Position numbers and translations under genes: made by a program
Shown: positions 1 through 5,022 of the stretch, in pieces
How positions within the stretch are numbered: the stretch's first letter is position 1
Layout: each line of letters opens with the position of its first letter
From: Burkholderiales bacterium
GTDB lineage: Bacteria > Pseudomonadota > Gammaproteobacteria > Burkholderiales > SHXO01
Reading direction: 5' to 3'
NCBI GenBank assembly: GCA_026125625.1
Contig: JAHCKU010000275.1
Span: 1-5,022, forward strand
Length of the DNA stretch: 5,022 nucleotides
Notes under the pieces: generated by a model
The model's input: the letters and a program-made list of their open reading frames with translations, nothing else
The model's database searches: none
What the model was told of the DNA's origin: nothing

Positions 1-172
1 TCTCGAAGGCATGTCCTTCCTGCTGCAGCCAGCGGTACAGCGGTCGCGGCTCGCGGTGGATGTGTACGTTCAGACGCGCGCCCGGAGGCAGCGGCTCCAG
101 TGCCGCGACGATGCGCTCGAAGGGCTCGGGCGGTTCGAGGAAGCGCACGTCCAGGATCGGGATCTCGCTCAC
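1..172 (-). CDS. DUF2249 domain protein, N-terminal part (cut by the left edge)
   Basis: 57 codons are visible, reading from a GTG at 172-170 and running off the left edge with no stop. The translation has the hallmarks of a DUF2249 (TusA/SirA-like fold) domain: an opening strand LDVRFLEPPEP (residues 7-17), a helix FERIVAALEPLPPG, a strand with an HIHRE motif (37-41), then PLYRWLQQEGH (44-54). The family's usual pattern is L-D-x-R-x-L-x-P-P-E-P, then LPPG, then a His/Arg-Glu-Pro-x-P-L-Y element, and all are present. The GTG overlaps the TGA of the hemerythrin gene (GTGA, 4 bases). No good Shine-Dalgarno precedes it, so reinitiation after the hemerythrin gene is likely. DUF2249 proteins have no settled biochemical role but often sit beside hemerythrin and NO-related genes. 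The family call is confident; the start codon choice is moderately so. Confidence 0.85.
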   Translation of the reverse strand, partial: MSEIPILDVRFLEPPEPFERIVAALEPLPPGARLNVHIHREPRPLYRWLQQEGHAFE

Positions 173-660
173 TCGATCGGCACCGTCTCGCTGCGCGCCG
201 CCTGGCCCTGTGTCGCCTTGTCGTGCGCCTGGATGAACTCGCGCAGGCGCGCTTCCAGAGAAGGCGCATCGCCCAGCAGTTGCATTGCCATTGGATACAG
301 CACCCGCTCCTCCTTCAGGTTGTGCTGCCGGATCATGATCGTCAGCGTCTGCATAAGCGCGTCGAACTCGTCGGCATCGCGATCGCGCACCGCTTCACGC
401 AGACTGCGCATCAGCTCATGCATGACGGAATGCTCCGTGCTCATCATACGTGCGGGAGCGAGACTTCCGCCGGCGCGCTCTTCCATCGCCGGAAACAGCA
501 GTTCCTCCTCGCACGCGAGGTGCAGCGTCAGCGCATCGGCGAAGCGCTCGAGCGCAGTCGCAGTCATCCCCCAATGCTGCGCCAGCACCGCCTCCTGCGC
601 CTGCTCGAGCAATGCATCGCAGCGGCGATGATCCTGGGTAAGAAAGGCCTCGATGCTCAT
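169..660 (-). CDS. Hemerythrin-like (HHE domain) di-iron protein
   Basis: 163 residues, predicted soluble and cytoplasmic with no signal peptide or membrane segment, mostly alpha-helical. The hemerythrin HHE ligand pattern is visible: an early DH (10-11, DHRRCDALLEQ), HLACEE (H47-E51) followed by LLFP, EHSVMH (H77 and H81), and RQHNLKEE (H113-E117) followed by VLYP. This repeats the H-x3-E-E and L-[FY]-P signature of the two-helix-pair fold that carries a non-heme di-iron site. Members bind O2, sense NO or O2, or help repair iron-sulfur centres. The ATG at 660-658 overlaps the TGA of the upstream oxidase subunit gene (ATGA), and a strong AAGGGGAG Shine-Dalgarno lies 9 bases upstream inside that gene, so the start is well fixed. 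The next gene starts on its stop codon. Which ligand or reaction it handles is not visible; coupling to an HCO subunit and DUF2249 suggests NO or O2 handling. Confidence 0.93.
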   Translation of the reverse strand: MSIEAFLTQDHRRCDALLEQAQEAVLAQHWGMTATALERFADALTLHLACEEELLFPAMEERAGGSLAPARMMSTEHSVMHELMRSLREAVRDRDADEFDALMQTLTIMIRQHNLKEERVLYPMAMQLLGDAPSLEARLREFIQAHDKATQGQAARSETVPIE

Positions 661-2102
661 GCCATCAGACTCCCCTTGTGAATGGAACGTTCGATGCGCG
701 GGGTGCGCAGCGCCCCGATCACCACCAGCACGAACAGCATGCCGCCGACGATGGCGATCAGGCCGCCCAGGCCCATCAGGCCCATGCCTGCGATCTGCTC
801 CAGCCGGGTCAGGATCTGCTCCGACCCGGCCACCTTGCGCTGCACGCCGTAGCCGCCCGACCATACCAGTCCGCCGATGTGCAGCAGCTGGCCGATGCCG
901 TACACCGCAGGCTGCCATGCAGCCAGCCGCAATTGCGGTGCCTGCCATCCCAGGCGCGGCAGCAGCTCGTAGGTCACGCCCATGAAGGCAAGCGTCACGC
1001 CCACGATGCAGCCGTGGTAGTGCGCGGGAATGCGCACGTCCGCACCCTGGATGGCGAAGCCGATCACGCCGCCGGCGCCGAACAGCACCAGCGACCACAA
1101 CAACGCCGCGCGTAGCGGACGCGCGGCCGGCGCCGGCGCAGGTGCGCGCAGCAGCGCGATCACCACTGCCAGCGCCAGCGGCAGAATGCCGAAGCCGCCG
1201 CCCGCACGCATCATCCAGGTGAGTGCGTGCCGGTGCTCCACCGACGTCACGTCGTAGGTCAGATAGACGAGCGGCGTGGCCAGCACCGGCAGCATGGCCA
1301 GCGTGAACAGCAGCACCACCACGCGCGGACTCAGCGGCAGGCGCGCACCGCCGGCATCGGCCAGCCACAGCCAGGCGACCAGCAGCAGCAGCGTCCACGT
1401 GAATTGCAGTACGTGACCACCGCCCCAGAACAGGACCTCGTACGCGGTCCTGGCATCCAGCCCCGGCGGCAACGCGCGCCACGACCAGACGAAAGCGAAC
1501 AGCGCGAGCGCGGTGCACAGCGCGGCGGCCGCCAAGCCCACGCGCAGCGCGGCGGCGCCGTCGAGCGCGCCCGTGACGACCGGCGCCGTCAGCAGTCCCC
1601 GCAGCACCATCACGCCGATGCCGATGCCCAGCAGCAGCAGGCCCGTGAGGAACACTGCGCCATCGAGCACCGGAATGTAATTGGCCATGATCGGCGCCGC
1701 GTTCTGTACGAAGGGTGCGCCGCTCATGATCAGCGTGCCTGCCGTGGCCAGTGCCACCCCCAGCCAGGCGAGCGCAGGCACCTGGCGCGCGCCGGCGAGG
1801 CTCCAGAATACGCCGGCGAAGGCGGCGAACCATACCAGCACCGACAGGTCGACATGCACCACCAGCGCGACGCGGAAGAAATCGGCGACCGGAAACAGCG
1901 CATTCACGCCGGGCGTGCGCGAGAGCACCAGCAGCAGCGAGAACACGCCCGACAGGGCGATGGCGGCAATGCCCAGCAGCAGCCAGGCGCGTGCCAGCTT
2001 ACGGCGCACATCGGCAGGAACGGCCAGGCGATAACGCGCCGCAGGCAGCGATGCGGCGGACGCCGCGGGCAGCGGCAGAGTCAGGGACGATGCGCGTTTC
2101 AT
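657..2102 (-). CDS. Heme-copper oxidase superfamily subunit I homologue (candidate non-canonical NO or O2 reductase)
   Basis: 481 residues with about 12 hydrophobic segments (roughly 37-60, 76-100, 109-128, 143-168, 186-208, 222-249, 261-284, 300-319, 331-350, 360-382, 397-415, 437-465), the core of a heme-copper oxidase catalytic subunit. Candidate ligands sit where the fold requires them: H83 in helix II (VVHVDLS) for the low-spin heme; H230 in helix VI (WGGGH) for CuB; H290 and H292 after helix VII (SVEHRHALTW) for CuB; H361 and H363 in helix X (AHYHG) for the high- and low-spin hemes. Helix XI ends in an R-K pair (422-423) like the propionate-binding Arg pair of aa3 oxidases. Two features differ from A/B-type O2 reductases: position H230+4 is F234 rather than the cross-linked Tyr, and the His pair after helix VII is split by Arg. 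No CuA subunit II gene is adjacent. Start and stop both lie in ATGA overlaps with neighbours. The superfamily call is firm; the substrate is not determined. Confidence 0.9.
   Translation of the reverse strand: MKRASSLTLPLPAASAASLPAARYRLAVPADVRRKLARAWLLLGIAAIALSGVFSLLLVLSRTPGVNALFPVADFFRVALVVHVDLSVLVWFAAFAGVFWSLAGARQVPALAWLGVALATAGTLIMSGAPFVQNAAPIMANYIPVLDGAVFLTGLLLLGIGIGVMVLRGLLTAPVVTGALDGAAALRVGLAAAALCTALALFAFVWSWRALPPGLDARTAYEVLFWGGGHVLQFTWTLLLLVAWLWLADAGGARLPLSPRVVVLLFTLAMLPVLATPLVYLTYDVTSVEHRHALTWMMRAGGGFGILPLALAVVIALLRAPAPAPAARPLRAALLWSLVLFGAGGVIGFAIQGADVRIPAHYHGCIVGVTLAFMGVTYELLPRLGWQAPQLRLAAWQPAVYGIGQLLHIGGLVWSGGYGVQRKVAGSEQILTRLEQIAGMGLMGLGGLIAIVGGMLFVLVVIGALRTPRIERSIHKGSLMA
670..677 (-). 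promoter_or_regulatory. Shine-Dalgarno of the hemerythrin gene
   Basis: AAGGGGAG on the minus strand, 9 bases before the ATG at 660. It lies within the last codons of the oxidase subunit I gene. It is the clearest ribosome-binding site in the window and confirms the ATGA-overlap start. Confidence 0.8.
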
Positions 2103-2602
2103 TGCAGCAGAATGCCTCCCTTGCCGGGATTGAAATCCACCACCAGCACGCGCTGCGGCGCCAGCTGCAGCGTTTCCTCACGCTGGTGAGTGAAGCCCTC
2201 GACGTTGCCGTCGTCGTTCATGCGCACGCCGATGCGATGCGCTCCGGCCGGCACCCGGTAGCGCGCATACAGCGTCGCCGGACCGTCGCGCGCCACGCCG
2301 CCGGGGTTGACCACCGCACGCGTGAGCAGCTTGCCGTCGAGAGTGAGCTCGACCGTCACCGGCCAGCGCTCGCGCGGGCAGTCGAGCGGTGCGCGCATGT
2401 TGGGCGCGAGCTTCTGCAGTTCCTCGGCGCTGCGCTCGCGACACGGCGCCTTGCGCTGTGCGGCGTGCGAGAAGCTCAGCTTCACCAGCGCTTCGTCCGC
2501 TTCCAGCGGGTGATAGACAGGGTGGCTGGAGAACCAGCCGATGCAGGCCGCGAACGCGGCGTACAGCAATGCCTGGCCGGTCAGAGAGAATGCGTCAGGC
2601 AT
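2099..2602 (-). CDS. Uncharacterised membrane-anchored protein between two respiratory genes
   Basis: 167 residues. I do not recognise a characterised family. One N-terminal hydrophobic segment (about 6-24, ending at a Trp-Phe) would anchor the protein; the rest is polar, probably outside the cytoplasmic membrane, and rich in alternating beta-type segments after residue 80 (for example WPVTVELTLDG and VLVVDFNPGKGG). A conserved-looking motif block carries H46, C54 and C75, with NMRAP just before the second Cys (DCPRER) and later a GGVARDGP turn. The two Cys could form a disulfide or bind metal. There is no C-x3-C CuA motif, no CxxCH heme motif and no ferredoxin motif. The start at 2602 is chosen because a GGAG lies 7 bases upstream; an in-frame ATG at 2608 is too close to it. 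The gene overlaps the upstream fusion gene by 8 bases and the downstream oxidase gene by 4. Position suggests an accessory subunit of the oxidase or of its electron donor. Confidence 0.85.
   Translation of the reverse strand: MPDAFSLTGQALLYAAFAACIGWFSSHPVYHPLEADEALVKLSFSHAAQRKAPCRERSAEELQKLAPNMRAPLDCPRERWPVTVELTLDGKLLTRAVVNPGGVARDGPATLYARYRVPAGAHRIGVRMNDDGNVEGFTHQREETLQLAPQRVLVVDFNPGKGGILLQ
2115..2119 (-). promoter_or_regulatory. Possible Shine-Dalgarno of the oxidase subunit I gene
   Basis: GGAGG on the minus strand, 12 bases before the ATG at 2102 and inside the end of the upstream small gene. The spacing is longer than ideal, so stop-start coupling through the ATGA overlap probably contributes. 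Confidence 0.5.
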
Positions 2603-4160
2603 GGGCATGCTCCGGCAACATCGCGGCGTGCGCGTGCAACGCCTCGCGCAGCGCGCCCAGCCCCGCTTGCAGCCCGCGCAGGTCGTGACGCGCGGCATGC
2701 ACCAGACGCCAGGCATGCGCCGGCACGTGCGGGCGCAGGTGCGGCGCGCGGCGACCCTGCAGCCGTTCGGCACTCCAGCGTGCGCCCAGGCGGAACTGGC
2801 AGCCATCCTCGGCGCAGGCCGCCACCAGTACACCGTGCGCGCCGTGGCGCAGCGCGTATTCGACGAAACCCGGCGGCAGCTGACCGGCGCACACCAGGCT
2901 GAGCGTCGCGGTATCGCCCGACTGCAGCGCGTGCACGTCGGCACCCGCATCGCAGCCGAACACCAGCACCCGCGTGTCGCCGCGCAAGGCCGTCAACGCC
3001 GCATCCACGCGCACACGCAGCGTGTCCATGGTCAGCAACGGCAGGTCGATGCCGGTATCCAGCCGCGCCGCCTTGCGAAACGGCGTGGACGAGGGACAGG
3101 CGCCGGCGCAGATGCCGCATGCGGCGCACAGCGCCGCGTCGACCACCGCGACCTCCATGCCGCGCCGCGGATCCGGATGCGCGGCCATGGTGATGGCGGC
3201 GTACGGGCAATCGTCCACGCAGCGGCGGCAGCCGTTGCAGTGCCGTGCATCCACCTGCGCCGCCGGCATGCGCCCGGGATGCGGCAGCAGCGGCAGCGCG
3301 GCCAGCAGCAGGGTCGCACCCAGCATCAGCGCCCACAACGCCGCCGGCGACCACTGGTACATCAGCGCGTGCGGCGCGAGATAGAACCAGTCGAGCGCAA
3401 GCGCCGCGGCCACGCGGGCGACCTCGGCCGGAGCGGCGCTGATCACCGGCTGCACCAGCGACAGCGCGAGCAGCACGCCCAGGGTGCCGAGCGTGAGCGC
3501 CTGCGCCGGCCGCGTATCTGGCCGGCTCACGCGCTGGATGTGAATGTACATGCCGAGCAGCAGCGCCAGCGGTACACCCACGTGCAGGAACACCAGCAAC
3601 GAGAACAGGCGATCGTCCAGATACTCCGGAGCGAGCACGTTGCGCGCGAGCGGCTCGCCGAACAGCCCCAGGGCATCGAACCACTCCAGGGTCGCACCCA
3701 GGCTGAACAGCGCTACGTCGTCCCACACCAGCCAGAAGCCGCCGATGCCGGCGAACAGCATCAGCCACAGCAGCGGCACGCCGCTGACCCAGGTGAACCA
3801 GCGGAAGCCGAAATCGCGACGCAGCGCGAATTCGCGCAGCACGTGCAGCGCGACCAATAGCACCAGCGCATCGGAGGCGTAGCGGTGCAGGCTGCGCGCG
3901 ATGCCACCCAGCCCCCGGCCGCTCATTGCCTGCACCGAAGCGTGGGCACCGCTCACGCTGGTTTCGAAAAAGGCGAACAGATACACACCGCTGGCAGTGA
4001 TCAGCCAGAACATCAGATAGGCAAGCGCGCCCAGATGACGCAGCGGATTGGCGCGCGCGCCGAAGCAGCGGTCCATGCCACCTTCCAGGCGCTGCCAGGC
4101 ATCGCCGAGCCGCTGTCGCAGCGTAGCGATGTGGGATGCGTGGCGGGCTGGTGCATGCAT
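2595..4160 (-). CDS. Fused di-heme cytochrome b / 2[4Fe-4S] ferredoxin / MvhD-like electron-transfer protein
   Basis: 521 residues in three parts. Residues about 40-290 are a cytochrome b-type membrane domain: helix B has H92 and H106 (SLHRYASDALV...LH) and a later helix has H193 and H207, both pairs 14 apart, as in bis-His di-heme cytochromes b. Further hydrophobic helices lie at 223-241 and about 272-292. Residues 305-360 form a bacterial-type ferredoxin with two C-x2-C-x2-C-x3-C-P motifs (C308/311/314/318 and C345/348/351/355). Residues about 395-515 resemble the MvhD/FlpD iron-sulfur subunit of heterodisulfide reductase-hydrogenase systems, with C403, C424, C449 and C454 and a GAHGVLVAACAEDGC segment. 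It probably carries electrons between a quinone or redox carrier and a partner such as the downstream oxidase. The open frame extends to 4349, but that stretch is Arg/Cys-rich, overlaps the SCO gene and lacks domain similarity. The start at 4160 keeps the RLEGGMDRCFG lead-in; its Shine-Dalgarno is weak, and ATG 4076 (M29) is an alternative. Confidence 0.9.
   Translation of the reverse strand: MHAPARHASHIATLRQRLGDAWQRLEGGMDRCFGARANPLRHLGALAYLMFWLITASGVYLFAFFETSVSGAHASVQAMSGRGLGGIARSLHRYASDALVLLVALHVLREFALRRDFGFRWFTWVSGVPLLWLMLFAGIGGFWLVWDDVALFSLGATLEWFDALGLFGEPLARNVLAPEYLDDRLFSLLVFLHVGVPLALLLGMYIHIQRVSRPDTRPAQALTLGTLGVLLALSLVQPVISAAPAEVARVAAALALDWFYLAPHALMYQWSPAALWALMLGATLLLAALPLLPHPGRMPAAQVDARHCNGCRRCVDDCPYAAITMAAHPDPRRGMEVAVVDAALCAACGICAGACPSSTPFRKAARLDTGIDLPLLTMDTLRVRVDAALTALRGDTRVLVFGCDAGADVHALQSGDTATLSLVCAGQLPPGFVEYALRHGAHGVLVAACAEDGCQFRLGARWSAERLQGRRAPHLRPHVPAHAWRLVHAARHDLRGLQAGLGALREALHAHAAMLPEHAHA
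2610..2613 (-). promoter_or_regulatory. Shine-Dalgarno deciding the start of the small anchored protein
   Basis: GGAG on the minus strand, 7 bases before the ATG at 2602 and only 1 base before the ATG at 2608. The spacing favours 2602 as the start. Confidence 0.6.
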
Positions 4161-4242
4161 TTCCAGGATGCTACGCGGGCGTCCCGGAGGTGGAATTAAC
4201 CTGCGTTCACGCCATCGGCATCGATGCCGTGTACAGCGACGC
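4161..4242. other. 82-base spacer between the SCO gene and the cytochrome b fusion gene
   Basis: This is the only real intergenic gap in the window. It contains a 14-base palindrome near the SCO stop. I see no T-run that would make a rho-independent terminator, and no TTGAT-N4-ATCAA (FNR/DNR-type) site. A weak internal promoter or a processing site cannot be excluded, but no convincing -35/-10 pair is evident. Confidence 0.6.
4216..4229. repeat. Perfect 14-base palindrome CGGCATCGATGCCG
   Basis: The sequence is its own reverse complement and begins 13 bases downstream of the SCO stop codon. In RNA it could fold as a 5-bp GC-rich stem with a UCGA loop. Without a following U tract it is a poor terminator. 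It could be an operator, a processing or stability hairpin, or chance in GC-rich DNA. Confidence 0.5.
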
Positions 4243-5022
4243 TCAGCTCGAGCGCAAAGCGGAGTCCGCGAGCGAGGCAGCACGCATGCGACGCCTGCGT
4301 GCCTCGCGCAGCAGGAACCCCGATACCAGCACGATGGCGGTTGCCGCACCGGCCAGTTCGATCAGGATCGACGTCTTGTAGCGGTAGCGGCCGGAGGCAG
4401 GATCGTAATAAGTGCACAGGATGCGCACCCGCTCGATCAGCCCGGCCAGCGATTCGCCGCGTACCGGCGCGCCGGTGAGCGCGGCCTTCAGTGGCTCGAC
4501 CAGCTGTGGCAGTGGGAAGCGCTCGCCATAGACCTGCGTCACCACGCGGCCCTCGCCGTCGATCACGGTGATCTGGACCAGGTGATCGAAGCCGCCGGCG
4601 ATCGGCGCCCAGGTGAAGCCGACTTCGTCCGCGAGCACGGCGAGCGTGGCGCGATCCGGGCTGACGAAGCGCCAGTTGGCCTGCCGCACGCCCTGCTGCG
4701 CAGCGAATGCGGCGAGCGCCTCGGATGTGTCGAACGGCTGGTTGAAGCCGATGCTGAGCACGTTGAACTTGTCCGCGCCCAGCGCCGCGGCTGCGGCTTG
4801 CTCCGCGCGGCGCAGCGTCTGCGTGGTGGTGGGACAGACGCGAAAGCAGCCGGTGTAGATGAATGAGATCAGCAGGGGCTTGCCGCGCAGTTGCGCCAGC
4901 CGCAGGTGCCGGCCCTCGCTGTCGATGAAGGCATGATCGCTCAGCGTGCGCCCGATCGCCGCCTGGCTGGACGCCAGCGCCTGTTTCGCATCGAGAGGCG
5001 CGGAAGCCTCCTGTGCGCCGGC
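4243..5022 (-). CDS. SCO1/SenC-family copper chaperone / thiol oxidoreductase with C-terminal membrane anchor (N-terminus cut by the right edge)
   Basis: 259 residues are visible, open to the right edge and ending at TGA 4245-4243. The thioredoxin-fold SCO core is clear: a lead-in SQAAIGRTLSDHAF, a GKPLLISFIYTGC strand, the copper-binding C-x3-C-P motif (visible residues C59 and C63), and the distal ligand His (GGFDHLVQ, visible residue 147), 84 residues after the second Cys. SCO proteins deliver copper to, or reduce the thiols of, CuA or CuB sites in heme-copper oxidases, matching the oxidase gene three genes downstream. After the core there is an extra Cys in CTYYDPASGRY (visible residue 203) and a hydrophobic helix (about 218-238) followed by an Arg-rich tail. 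This predicts a C-terminal anchor with the tail in the cytoplasm, in addition to or instead of the usual N-terminal anchor, which would lie outside the window. A GTG at 4761 is inside the core, after the Cys motif, so it is not the start. Confidence 0.94.
   Translation of the reverse strand, partial: AGAQEASAPLDAKQALASSQAAIGRTLSDHAFIDSEGRHLRLAQLRGKPLLISFIYTGCFRVCPTTTQTLRRAEQAAAAALGADKFNVLSIGFNQPFDTSEALAAFAAQQGVRQANWRFVSPDRATLAVLADEVGFTWAPIAGGFDHLVQITVIDGEGRVVTQVYGERFPLPQLVEPLKAALTGAPVRGESLAGLIERVRILCTYYDPASGRYRYKTSILIELAGAATAIVLVSGFLLREARRRRMRAASLADSALRSS

Noticed and set aside
661..1833. Extending the hemerythrin frame upstream to 1833 to give a 554-residue protein
   Set aside because: The upstream part is an out-of-frame, Arg-rich reading of the oxidase subunit I gene. 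The ATG at 660 has a strong Shine-Dalgarno and begins the hemerythrin domain exactly.
2099..2602. Reading the small protein as a CuA-bearing subunit II or a c-type cytochrome
   Set aside because: It has no C-x3-C CuA motif with downstream His/Met and no CxxCH heme-binding motif.
2603..2950. Extending the small anchored protein upstream to 2950
   Set aside because: The extra residues are an out-of-frame Arg/Cys-rich reading of the fusion gene. The hydrophobic anchor begins right after the 2602 start, which has a well-spaced GGAG.
1227..3860. Long plus-strand open frames (for example 1227-2189, 1751-2902 and 2541-3860)
   Set aside because: They are antisense to well-supported genes. Their translations are dominated by Arg, Gln, His and Ala with no domain motifs, as expected for shadows in GC-rich DNA.
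4216..4242. Rho-independent terminator after the SCO gene
   Set aside because: The hairpin stem is only 5 bp and no T-run follows it on the minus strand.
4161..4349. Extending the cytochrome b fusion to an ATG at 4349
   Set aside because: The added 63 residues are Arg/Cys-rich without similarity to cytochrome b lead-ins, and they overlap the end of the SCO gene by about 100 bases.

Overview
The window is a GC-rich, gene-dense stretch in which every supported gene lies on the minus strand. It reads as one operon running from right to left. Dense GC-ending codons, 4-base ATGA overlaps and the protein families present suggest a high-GC proteobacterium (gamma or beta). This is an inference from style and content, since there is no rRNA or other taxonomic marker.

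In transcription order (high to low coordinates) the layout is: (1) a SCO1/SenC copper-chaperone-like protein, cut by the right edge, with a C-terminal membrane anchor; (2) an 82-base spacer holding a 14-base perfect palindrome; (3) a large membrane electron-transfer protein that fuses a di-heme cytochrome b, a 2[4Fe-4S] ferredoxin and an MvhD/HdrA-like iron-sulfur domain; (4) a small membrane-anchored protein of no recognised function; (5) a 12-helix heme-copper oxidase (HCO) subunit I homologue; (6) a hemerythrin-like di-iron protein; (7) the start of a DUF2249 (TusA-like) protein, cut by the left edge. Junctions 3/4, 4/5, 5/6 and 6/7 all overlap, so the last five genes are probably translationally coupled.

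Taken together, the genes look like a non-canonical terminal reductase system. The SCO protein would handle copper for the CuB centre of the HCO subunit. The cytochrome b/ferredoxin/MvhD fusion would supply or route electrons in or at the membrane. The small anchored protein takes the gene position where a subunit II might be expected but shows no CuA motif. The HCO subunit keeps the heme and CuB histidines but lacks the helix-VI tyrosine of A/B-type oxygen reductases and has a split His-x-His in place of the helix-VII His-His pair. Hemerythrin and DUF2249 genes are often found in nitric-oxide and denitrification neighbourhoods. A role in NO reduction or detoxification is therefore a reasonable hypothesis, but the sequence alone does not separate this from an unusual O2 reductase.

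There is no CRISPR array, tRNA, rRNA, insertion sequence or convincing terminator in the window. The operon promoter must lie beyond the right edge, unless an internal promoter exists in the 82-base spacer.
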